This document shows positions 25,701-37,700 of a stretch of DNA of 64,000 nucleotides, one piece after another. The translations under genes and the position numbers were made by a program. This DNA comes from Campylorhamphus procurvoides. Taxonomy: Eukaryota; Chordata; Aves; Passeriformes; Dendrocolaptidae. Under the pieces are notes generated by a model, which worked only from the letters and a program-made list of their open reading frames with translations, was not told the origin of the DNA and did not search any database. The stretch's first letter is position 1; each line of letters opens with the position of its first letter. Location of the stretch: NCBI GenBank assembly GCA_013396655.1, contig WBMV01006429.1:627116-691115 (forward strand). Direction: 5' to 3'.

Positions 25701-28700
25701 CTACAGCAACTTAGTAAACGAATTAAGCAAGGAATTTAGAATCATAGAGTGGTGTCGACTGGAAGGCACTTTATAGATGACCCCGTTCCACCCCTGCCCC
25801 GAGCAGGGACACCTTCCACCAGCCCAGGTCGCTCAGGGTTTGGGTTTAACCTTGGACACTTCCAGGGATGGGGCACCCACAGCTCCCCTGCCCGACAATT
25901 CCATCGGGACAACCACGTGGGAATTAGGGGCATTCAACCCTATTGCAGCGTCTTTCCTCTCTGCTCCCTAAGGGTGTTACGGGCAGAAAACCTGTTTTTG
26001 TGTCCGAAACCCCTCGGTTTGGTCCGTTCTCCCCGTCGGGAGGGGAGCGGCAGCGCTGTCCCCTGGGATGCGATGGGGACAACCGGGGGCATCCTGCCCA
26101 GCGCCACCCCCAGAGCCCCCGGGGCAGCGCCTGGACCCGCAGAGGGGTCCGGGAGCGGGGCCAGAGCCGGGGCAGACCCGGGGCAGGAGCGGGGCCAGAC
26201 CCGGGACAGGAGCGGGGTCCGGGAGCGCACGGAGCGGGCGGTGCCAGCGCTGCCCCGACGGGAGATTCGCTGCCCCTCGGGGCATTCGCTGCCCTCGGGC
26301 ACCTGCCCAAAATCGCCGGCTCCGGCCCTGGGCAGGCTGTGCGGGCAGCGGAGACTCTTATTGTGACAGCGGACAGGCCGGTCCCGCCGTGTCACCGCTG
26401 GCACCACATTAAAGCCACCGGGCTCCTAACCCCGCGCAGAGGGCGGCGATGACAGCCCCGGCCAGGGAATGACCGTCCCGGCCCAAAATACCGCCTAAAG
26501 CCCAGGTGACAACTCACAGGCTGTAGGTAAGGTGTTTTTTTGGGTTGTTTTTCCACGCCAATTTTCCTCCGAAGCTGGTTAGGGAGGTGGCACAAGGGAC
26601 TGCAGAGCGCTGGGAGTGCTGAGGTGAGAAGGTGCCTTTAAGGTGAGGTGGTGTCAAAGGTAAAGTGGGTGGCAAGAGAGGGAAAAAAACCTGTTTTCTT
26701 TTTTTTAAAAGCAAGATGTCCCTATTACTGCTTGCTGTTCCCATCTTGTAAGGTCAAAAGTCTCTTTGGATTTATTTTTTTTCCCCCCAACTCGAGGTGG
26801 AATGGTTTGAGGAAAATGTAAGTTATGGCTTTCTGGGAGAAGTGACACTGTGTGTCAGAGCTTGGTGAAGGGCAGCGTTCTAGAAAACCAAGTAAATGCT
26901 GCTCCCTGTGCCCAGCCTGGAGGTAAAATGAATGTACAAATGAATACACAGGTAGTGATATAAAAATGGGACAAAGACAAGACTCGATGAGTTTTCTGCA
27001 TCAGTGAAGGAAAACATGGTATGGACGTGCTCCAAAAATTGGAGCCAGCCTCAAATTCCAAGAGCATGACAAGGGGAAAGTTAGAGAATTTTTACTATAA
27101 AGCCTCTGTTTACATACAGTTAATTTATAACAAATCTTGATCATTACCTTTAGGAAATGAAAGCCTTGAATCTTTAAAATGAAAGCAATGTCTTCAGGTT
27201 TTGAATGTGGGAATTTATGACCTCCTGGGGCCCTTCTTTGGGCTCTCCAGAGAGAGGAATACAATATACTGGGTATATATAGCAGCAAAACAGCTGATCT
27301 CGGTGGGGCGAGATTACAATTTTTTCCAGCACATGTAACTGTGTGGATTTATATTCTCATTTTTTATTAGCAGCTTTATGTTTATTTTGGGGATGATTTA
27401 TTTATCCTGGAGCTGAAACTGTTTGTCCATTCTAACGAGCTTGCTCAGTTCATTCTAATGAAACTTTCCTGGGTTTTTAATTGATGGAAAGCCCAGGTTT
27501 AGATATCAAGCACCTGCAAAATAAATGCATCCCTTATCCTGCAGCTAATGTCATTCTGGCAATTAGCAGCCCAAACAAAGAACCTTGGGAAGTCACTTCA
27601 GATGGAAAAGCACAGGCCTTGACATTCCAATCCCAAATCTCAGCTGGATATGAAAAGCTCTGAATTCAAACCCCACTGAAGAAGAAATCAGGATACTTGG
27701 TTTCAAGGGTCTAGTGTTAGAATTAAAAGCAAGTGGAACCTGTTTCATGCTTCCCTTGGTGTAAGGGATTTCTCAAATAGCCGATTCTCTGAGGAATAGT
27801 ACATTTAGTATTTTGGCAGGGCACAAACTAGCAGGATCCAGGGATCTTGAGCTAAAATGATATGTGGCAAATCACCTTGTTTAGTAATAGTATCTACAGT
27901 TATCTCTAGACTCAGGCAGGTTGGAGGTGCCTGAGTCAGGTAGACTGCATGGCTTGTTATTGTAATCCAAAATGGTTATACAGTTCAGGAATATTTTCTA
28001 ATAAATCCTAAATATCTTTATTCTAAGCTCAAGCTTTAATTGCCCATTGCCTGAACTTCCTATTCTCTGGCTTGCTAATGACTGCTCACAGCAAGGTATT
28101 TTTGTGATTCAGCTTGTGATGTACGATTTATTTGGTCTGTATTGTCTTCCTTAAGGGAAAATCCACACCAAGAAAGCCTCTATTCTGCAAGGCAAGGGTT
28201 CCATTCTATCCAGGAGCCCAGCCAAGAAAGCTTTTGTGGCCTCCCACCTGGCTTTTACCAGCCACCCCTCCAAAGCCAGGGCTCACCAGCAGAACCCCAG
28301 GACAGCCGCGAAACCTCTCCTATGAGTGTCCCTAACCTCCCATCCGTCTCCTCTATGTGCCAACCAACCATGTTTAACTACGAGCGTCCAAAACACTTTA
28401 TCCAGTCTAAGAACGTGTGCCAAGGGCAACAGCAGCCTCCGGGACCTGCAGTCTCCACGGAGTCAAGCAGAGAGATCAAACAGTCCTCCATCCTCATCCA
28501 GCCTCGTAACCCCAGCGGGCAGAAATTCTCCTCCTCGTCATCGCTGAGCTCTTCAATCACGCTCTCCTCGCCTTCCTGCAGTGCCCCCAAGGAGTGCACA
28601 TACCCCATCACACCTGGCTCTGCGCAGTCTCCTGCTAGCTCCTCATCTGGGCAGCGCCTCATGCCCATGCCTAACCAATCCCCCGCAGCATTCCTGTGCT

Positions 28701-31700
28701 CAGTGCTCCCCTCGCAGCCCGACTATAACAGCCAAACTCCTTCTCCCATGGAACCTCCTCAGTAAGTACACACAGCCTTCTAACCTGCCCCTGCTTCCCT
28801 CTGGCCTCTCCCCCTCTCCCCATCCCAAATCCAAGCCCCCCGAGAAATGCCAGCCTGGGCGAAGCCAATGGCACAGCTCCCATTGACTTGCCGTGTTCGA
28901 GCTGGGTGAGGAGGCTGAGAGCTCGTCCCTGGTGACTGTGGGGGGACGTGGGTGTCCATCAGGAATTTAACTGGGCAGTGGTCACATCCTGGGCTGCTGT
29001 GGGGGGTTTCTGGAGCCAGTTTGAGTGGTTCAGTTTGATTTGGAAAATAATCTCTTAATTAAGGTTATTCAGAACAGCAGATGGGCACCCATCTCAAATT
29101 AATTTCCTCAACAAACATGGCTTATGAATGGGGAGGCAGGGGAAGAGAGTAGTACTTTCCTGATATAAGCTTAGAGACTTTTCCTCATAAATCTCAGTAG
29201 TATTTTCAGGTTCCACATCACGATGGGACTCTACACTCACCCTTTTCATTAATCATGAATGCAAACAGAAAGGAAGCCACTTGAAAATTTTACCCCTTTA
29301 GACCGAAGACTAAATTCTTTCCTGAATATGTATTATATCATTTTGCCTTTGGGCTGCCATCCAAATATCTCCCAAGGTCAGTGAGATCTCAAAGGGAACC
29401 GGGCTTTGCCTTCTCACCAACTTGTATTCCTGCCAATGTTAGCTGGAGCTCCTGGGGAAAGTCAGGGTAGAATATGCACAAACACTCAACTGGAAATATT
29501 AGAAAGGTGATAAGGGCAGGGGGTCCTGCTGGCCTGGTTATAAATCCAGGTTTAAGCGTCAGTTTGCCTTCAGGAAATCTGAATGTTTCGGGGGGTTTTC
29601 TGAATCACAGCACTGTGGGAAAAGGAAAGGTAAGAGGGAGTGGGTGAGCTGGGGCACTCAGAGTGTTTGCTGAACTCCTGCAGGAGTGTGGGGCCTTAGA
29701 AACACGTGTGGAGTCACTGCTGGAGTTTGTGTGGGTAGTGTGGGGTGGTTTGTTTCCACAGCAAAGGGCTTGGGGGCCTCACTGTGCTTTTCATACGAGC
29801 TGCTCTTAAAGGCAATGCCCAGGGAGTTGAGGAATTATTTTCCCAATCACGCAACTAATGGGCAAACGGGGACATGAGACATATTAATCAGTTGGGCAAA
29901 TGAGTAAAGTTTTTAAGTTATAACTCGCACAAGTTATTAAGTCTAAGTAGTGCTGGGAGAATTCCAGAATTCCAGCCTTTCTCCCCTGCTCTAATGGGCA
30001 GAACTAATTCCCAAGTGCCAGGAGGAAGAGGATTTTGAATAGAAATAATTTCTGAACACAAGTGCAGCACACGAGGCCCCGCTGTATGTCACAAACCGGG
30101 TTAGATCCTGCCAGCACTCAGTGCTGTGGCCTTTGCAACCCATTCTGGTGGATGCTCCTCTTCTCCTAGCACCTCTCAGAATCAAATATACTGCCAAACT
30201 CCAGGAGCTGATTGTGTCCCTTGGCCATGGATTACAGGATCAGGCCACTGCATGAGCAATGAGTGTTGTGGGAGGACACTCAGGGACTGTCTAGACCATG
30301 ATGCTCCCCTTAAGGTTTTGATGCCCAGCCTAACCTATTCATCTCCCAGATGGTTTATGGGTTCCCTTGAAGCACAGTTTTTAGGAGGCAGGTTTCACAT
30401 CCTAGGAAGCTGCAACAAACAGCCCAGCAGGCCCGTGGGAATGACTTTGTTCTCTCTTTCTACACGAGCAGCTACTCACAGCCAATGTACAACAAACAAA
30501 CCAGCATCAACTCTATGCAGAAGACAACAGACCAAGAAATTCGAGGAACAAAAGAGGCCCTCATTCAGGACTTGGAGAAGAAACTGAGATGCAAAGACAG
30601 CCTCCTGCAGAATGGCAACCAGGTAAGGGGAAGGTGATGGCTAAAGGGCTGGTTTGCTGTGACCCTCAGCTGTGCAAGGAGGGCTGCAGGGACTAGTTCT
30701 GGCACCCCAGAGGCTGGAGCCTCCAAACTGAGCTGAAAGCAGAAGGAAATGCAGGAGCAACACTGCCCAAACACCTCTGTCCAGAACCTCAGCAGATGCC
30801 GTGAGAGTTCTTTGAGCCATTTATGATTATGATGATTATTATTACTCTTTCAGTGTGATGTGGCTGAATTTTTGCATTAGAGATGTTAAATCTCTTCCAA
30901 CAGTGACTATACTTTTAGTCAGGAATTATGAAAAAGGACTGGTTTGGAAAGACTTACATCCAATTTCTTCATTTTCCAACACCCTCTTCACAGTGAGTTT
31001 TGGTATTAAAATACAAATAGCTGTACTGGTGGGCCAGGCTGAGCTCAGATCCCAGCAAGGAGCAGCACATGAGGGAGGTTGGAATGTGTGGCAAGAGGGG
31101 TGGTTGCTGTGTGTTTGTGGGCATTTACTGTGGCAGCTGAATGTCTGCATCTCCCCTGACTTCAGTGAGGCTTCTGAAAGCCATTTGATGCAGCAAGGTG
31201 GCTTTGAGGTGCTATTGCCTTTCCCTCTTATCCTGCAATCAAATTAGTAAGTCCAGGGACAACAGGAAGGAACAATTTTAGAGCTGTGGCACAAATTTGA
31301 ACTCTGCTGGGGATCCTGGTGAACCTCATACCCACAGGCAACTAGAAAGCCAAGGAGAATCCCTCAGTTCTCCAGACATGATTTCACCCTGCCTCTCAAC
31401 ACTGGGGTTAACAAACCACTCAAAATCATTAGAACTTGGTGAAATACTGGAATATTTGAGAGCTCATTCTAGAGATTACCACCACATATGATAAACTTCT
31501 TTGACTTCCTTTTATATGAACAACAGAAGGGACAAAATGCAACCCTCTTTACCAAGAAAACCAAAGCTGGGAGAAAAATTTGCTTACCAGGAGGGAAGCC
31601 CATTGCACCAAACTAGAGTGGGCAGGTGTCTAATGTGGGAACCTTCCTGCTGGCTGGAGGCAGACTGGTAAAAACCCAGTGTTTATAGATTCCATCTTCT

Positions 31701-34700
31701 TCCCTGCAGGAAGAAGTATTTTCATTATCATCAGTGAGAACACGTTTGTGTCACAGAGATAACATTTTAAATACAGAAGGGGAAAACAAATAGGTCAAAT
31801 CTGACTTAATGTATCCCTGACAGGAATGTCCTATCTGCTGTGAGAAAGCTTCTCATAGCAAGTCAGCTTTTCTTCCCATAGGAAGCCAGGCTAAAAATAA
31901 GGCTTATGCAATCACCACTCTGTGTCCTCCTCCCCTTGTCCTCCAGCAGCATCTGACCCAACTGGCCAATCTCAGCCACACTTGATACAGACGTAGAGAC
32001 TCAGGGTTATTAAGCTCTCACAGGTTTGGCTAAAGGTCTCATGCTCTCTTCTAAAGAAAAGTCCCACAAGGCTCCCAAACCTTTACCTACCCAGCAGCAG
32101 ACACACACACATCTTGTAAGCAGCAGAAATTCAGTCAGAGCTCGTCCTCACGCCACAAAATCCAGACCCAAGTTAAACTTTGTGGGAAGTGAAGTGTCAG
32201 GTGTTCTGGAGCTCAATATACACTTCTAAAGTAACCCAGCTGACAGAGCTTGAGTTTAACTCTGCTCATTTTTATCACTGTGTGCCACATGTACACTGCA
32301 GGAACTTTCTGTTCCATGCCTCAAACGTGTCCTTGCCCCCTCCCCATTCAGCACACAGCATTTCAACCAGGGGATGCTGCACTGCCATGAACTTCCCTCG
32401 TGCTCCCAGGGCTGGTGGTGCTCCCCTCTGGCTGTGCCTGCCTCTGGTGTGGCTCTCCCCTTTTTGGGAGCAGGGGAGACCAGCATCCACCATGCCTCGA
32501 GCTCCACAGCTGAAGGACTTGGGAAGTTTTCCCAGTGCTCACAGAAAGGTACCCTGGGACTCAGCCTGGCTTCTGAGGGTGATGCCATCAGTTACCCATA
32601 AATAATCCCAGCAGAGAAAGAGGAGGAGTGGAAGGCCACAGATGGCATTAGGGAGGCTTTGATGAACAGGCAGTTTAATCTTTTCTGCATTTCAGTGCTG
32701 TATATATTGAGGCTGACTTCAGTAGGCATCACAGACTGCAAACCCTCTGGGCCAGGCGTGGGGCTTCTATCCAGCTGCTTTCACTGCCAACACCCTGAAT
32801 TCGTGGCATATTCATGTGCTCTCCCAAGCTGCTCTGAAATAGTAAATGGACTTCTGACTGGAATTGCTCCCCACTCTGCTTTCAGCGATTAACTTATGAA
32901 GAGAGGATGGCTCGCAGGCTGCTGGGACCAGTGAATGCTGCCTCTGTGCTGGAAACCCCCAGTGAGGACAACATGCAGAATGCACAGGTCAGTGGGGAGC
33001 TGTCTCTGGAGGCAGGATTCCCTGGGGATTCTGCTGTCACCCTGGGGTGATGGGGTTTAGTTGGTAGGGGTGCAGGAGAGGGGACGGCTCTCCCTGGCAG
33101 AGCTCTGTACAGGAGGGATCTGGGGGCTCTGGGGGTGGTGGCAGCAGGAATTTAAGCACCATTCCCTTGCTGGGCCTGATCTGTAGGAATGACCTCTCCA
33201 GGGAGGAATTACAACAGCTGCTGCCCAGCATGGGACACCCAGCCTGTGACAGGCAGGGAGCAGCACAGGGAGGGATCCAGGTACCCATTCCCAACAGCCC
33301 CAGTGCAGGCTTGGCCAGGACAGCAAGATCTCCACCTGTCACTGACAATGTCACATAAGTGACATTGGCTACAAAAGGTCAGGGCCTTGGGGTGGGATCA
33401 GATGGGTTCCAGCCCTCCTGGGGGTCTGCAATCATGAAGAGAAAGCAAAGTAATTATTTTAGCAGCCCACATGCTGATAGAGAAGAATCTATTACGACTG
33501 GCATTTTCAAAAGGGTTTTAGTTGGAGACTTGCATAATTTGTTGGTTATTCAGGCCGGTTGGAAGCTCAAAGTTGGTGGAAATGTCTGTGATATGGCCTT
33601 GGGTACCTGTGCAGGCAAGGAAATCATCCCTCCTGCTGCTGCAGCAGAGAGCCAGGGGCAAGCAAACACCTGCCAAATGCAGTTAGCAAAACTCCTCCCT
33701 GTAAGAGACACTTAAGGTCCCAGCAAGGGAGAAATACACAATTTGAGCTATTTCTCCCCAACAATCACCTGGCAACAGCAGGCAAGAAGGGAAAGTTATG
33801 GATGCCAGAGAGCAAGGGAAGCCTCATCTTTTGCAGAGAACAAGGAAACATTCAGTCAAAACAGGATGACTGACAACTTTTCAGCAGGGGAGAAATGCTG
33901 CTTTAAAAAAGAACATTGGAAGCAGAGGCTGGCTTATGTTTGGGATATCTTACTCCCGTTGTTCAGTCTTATTTTTAAATATTGTAGTCACTGATTCATT
34001 CAGCCTCCTGATTCCTTGGGAACTTAACTATGCAGTCAGTCCATGCAACAGATCATTAGAATCAGCAGCAGCTCCATCACCACAGCATCAATTCACAAGA
34101 CAAGTAATGACTGTACAGACCCCGTGTAAGTGAGCAGATTTGGACTCAAAGCGAGCCTTTGGACTCAGCATTGACCTCAGTCCAGCAAAGCCCTCGTCCA
34201 TCTAACACTTCCCCTGCACTGAAGGCTGCTTTGTGCTTGAACTTTAAGCCCAGGCTTAAATGTTCCCCAGGACTGGGCTGCAGAGCACACAACCAGGCAC
34301 TGGAATGGCTCAGTGCAAACACTCCAGAAATTTCCATGCAGCGTTTGCTCTCTCTGACTCCACTGCTAAAACGAGTCGCTGGCAGCAAACTCTGCTGCAT
34401 TTTCCAAACATCCAAGCTCCTAACAGGAATCAATCCTGGGTACTTTAGCAGATTTAGTCATGTGATTTTGGAGTTGTCAGCGAGCTTAGTTGGTGCTGTG
34501 ATCTAGAAAGAAAAGTATTTTCCAGCTCAGCAAGTGTCCATTGCTGTTGGTACCATATTTAAGTGGGCACAATACAACTCTCCTGCCAGCGACTCCACTT
34601 CTATTCCTGCTATGGCAAAGGACACTCTGTCCTGAGCTCTCCCTTTAGACACTGCCAGCAGTGCTGCTCCTCTCTAACAAAGGTTGTTGGCTGGCCCAGA

Positions 34701-37700
34701 GCCTGGGGTATCAAACAAAGCTGCTCCTCTCACCTGGGCAGTGATGAGAAGCTCTGCCATTCATTCTCTCCTTGTTCTTGTCGCTGTCATGGCAAAGCCC
34801 GTGGTGCAAATTCCTTCACCTCTTGTCCCAGTGACTTCTGCAGTGCAGCCAGTTTGCTTTTAAGCAGCAGTCAGTACACAGACTTAAAAAAGCTTCTCAT
34901 TCAGTTTATAGATAAATCTTTCCATGTGAACTCACCTCTCCTCTTTCTCTTTCCAAGCACCAGAATGCAGAAAACGTCAGGCTGCAGGTTCCTACAACAC
35001 ATGTAAGGTAAAGCATAAACTTTATGCCATTCTTCAAGACTTCATTTCTAATGTCTCTAGGCAATGTTAACTTCACTACTTACCACTTTTCTAAAGTTGT
35101 AATTACCAAATTCACTCGCTTCCTTTCACCCAAAATGCTCCTGCATGTGGATGGTTGATGAGGCCTGTGATCTTAATCCAGTGAATTGCAAGCATAGCAC
35201 TAGAGGTTTAAAAACTTAGTGCACCTTGGGAAAATACTCTTTGTGTTCTAAAAGATTAATTTCTAGTCAAGGTGAGGGCTGAGAATGTAAGTGATGAAAC
35301 ACAGCACAGTGGAACAGAGGCTTCACTGCTCTCATCAATTCTGTTGGAGATTAGGCCAAAGATGAAGGTTATACTTCTGTGTTGAATTGAACAACTTGAG
35401 CAAGAGAAGTGGTTGATCAAAAGCCATGCCTTGCAGAGACAAAACCAACCAGAACTGCAGTGTTGGACTCCTAAATATGTTGAGAGACTCCCACTGCAAA
35501 GGGATCTTCAATGTCATTTGTGCTAAGGTAACTTTTCCACAATTACCTGTTTCTGTCCCCTGTTTAGGAGCAGACCATCCTCAAGAGGAGATGACCGTGG
35601 CCATGACTCCATCCAGGAGAAGTTCTTCCAGCCACGTTTCACACAAGTGCCTGAAGATGTGGTTATCGAGGAGGGGAGGTTCTGCAGGCTCGACTTCAAA
35701 GTAATGCCAACTTCCCACTTCCCATCCCCTTCCCTCTTGGGCTGGGGGGCATTGTCACTTCAATAAACCAGAGCACTAATGGTGATGTAAACCAAGAAAT
35801 AGGAGATGGCTACAAATGTCAGCATTTTCCCTTGGAAAATATCAAGGGAATCAGCTGCATAAGAAGAGGGTTAGAGCTAAATAGTGGTACCACCACAGAC
35901 CTCACTGGGAAGAATAAATTTTAATGTCCTGCTGAAAAAAAGGCATTTTGGCAGGGGAACTTGTGCTTTGCACTGGGACTCTGCTAATTCAGTGGACACG
36001 TCCTGGACACACGTCCTGGGGAGTCTGTATAGGACTGAAGACTGTGCCCTTTCTGGAACAAACAAAGCTTTGTTATCTTAAAGCTGTTTCATTCTTCACT
36101 GCTTTCCTCTCCCTCCCAGGTTAGTGGGCTGCCAACTCCAGATGTGATGTGGTACCAGAATGGAAGGATGGTTCATCCGGACCAGTTCCATAAAATGATC
36201 GTGTCAGAAAAGGGGTTCCACTCGTTCATTTTTGAGGCAGTCAAATCATCTGACGCAGGGACATACGAGTGTGTGGCTTTCAACCGTGCAGGAGAAGCAT
36301 CTTTCACAGTAAAGGTGGAAGTAATTGGTAAGACTCAGAGCACTGATAAAAGTCTCAGTCATCTAATTCTTTCCTCCCTGTGTTTGGGACATTCAATAAT
36401 TAAGAAGCAGAGGGAGCACTCCAGATATTCAGGCTCAAACAATAACAACCACCTTGCTTTTCCCAAGGCTATTTTGATAACTGTCTGGAATGCTGTATTT
36501 CTTTAAAGCACTTCTAGCAGGATATTTAGATATAGTGGTATGACCAGAATTTAATTAATGTTATTAATCTCACTGGATTGATAACATATGTTAATTGACT
36601 CTCCTTTTAAAGTGGGCTGTGTTTACTACACCCTTATGCCCGTGGGAATTCCCTGCAGGCTAAGGAGATGCAGTAAGGAACACGTGTCCTCCTGAATTCA
36701 GCAATCTGAAATCTTGGAAAACCAAGCCTGATACGAGCATTCCACACTTCCAGTAACTCCCCCTTATCTTTCCTCTTTAATTCAGCAAAAGAACATCACA
36801 TGCCTCCAACTTTCGTCTTCAAGCCACAAAGCAAAAAGGTTTTTGAAGGAGACACAGCCAGGCTGGAGTGCCAGATCTCTGCCATCCCAACCCCTCGGAT
36901 TTACTGGAAAAGAAACAACGAAATGGTACAATATAATACAGACCGAATAAGGTATCCTACTAATGAGTTGGCCATTGGTGTGTTAGAAAACATCAACCAG
37001 TGTTTGTTAAGTGGAATTTAGTGTAGCTGGTTTCTAAAAGCAGCAGGCTGGGAAGCTGGGGCTGCCCCTCGTGTGGGGCACCAGGGGCACAGCCCTGGGA
37101 GCTTTGGTTTTGGGGCACAGAGAGCAAACCGTGCCCAGATGCCCCTCTGTGTGCCAGGGCTGTGGAGAAACACAGCTTTAGGACTGAAACATGCAGTGTT
37201 TCCTCATGCTCTGAGGCTGTGGGGCTACAGAGCAGCCCTGGTGCCACCTGGTTGTGCCCTGACGTACAAATACAGTGTTTGTGTCTAAACAGCCTGCAGA
37301 GCCCTGCAAGAATTGTCCTGGGGCTCCCTCAGCGTGTGAACTGACTGTGATTTCAGCCTCTTCTCTCCTTCCCCCTCAAAGCACTCACACCCTGACCCCC
37401 TCATTTTCCAGCTTGCTCCATGACAACACTGGGAGGATCTGCCTCCTGATCCACAATGCCACCAAGAAGGATGCTGGCTGGTACACCGTGTCTGCTGTCA
37501 ACGGGGCAGGAGTGGCCACGTGCCATGCCAGGCTAGAGGTTGCAAGTAAGTGCCAGGTCACAGTGCCACAAAAAGTGCCCTTGTGTTTGGAACAGCCCTC
37601 AAGATTAACCTCATGAAGCTCAGACTGCTGGGAGGATTTCTTTCCAAAGATACTGAACCAGCCAAAAAGTAACTGTCCCGGGAAAACCTCTTTTGTTTAG

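Larger units (their letters stand above)
22548..28155 (+). other. 5.6-kb intron joining the MYOT extension to the core
   Basis: GTAAGA donor and a TTGTCTTCCTTAAG acceptor. The first 3 kb are AT-rich without recognisable exons. Then follow a CR1 fragment (25.74-25.92 kb), a CpG island (25.98-26.50 kb) and a TATA/E-box cluster (27.27-27.30 kb). No further exon is required, because the phases on either side already fit. Confidence 0.7.

Noticed and set aside
25749..26407. Long overlapping open frames (up to 205 codons) on both strands
   Set aside because: They lie across a CR1 fragment and the CpG island, where GC content removes stops in several frames at once. None shows a family motif, and the peptide text is Gly/Pro/Arg/Ala-rich in every frame.
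27481..27663. 60-codon plus-strand open frame beginning MMESPGL
   Set aside because: There is no similarity to myotilin or palladin, no good donor in frame, and it is not needed for phase continuity. It is probably intronic.
32256..32605. Open frames on both strands of the MYOT intron before exon 8
   Set aside because: They overlap on opposite strands and carry no motif. The real exon begins at the acceptor before RLTYEERM at 32,886.
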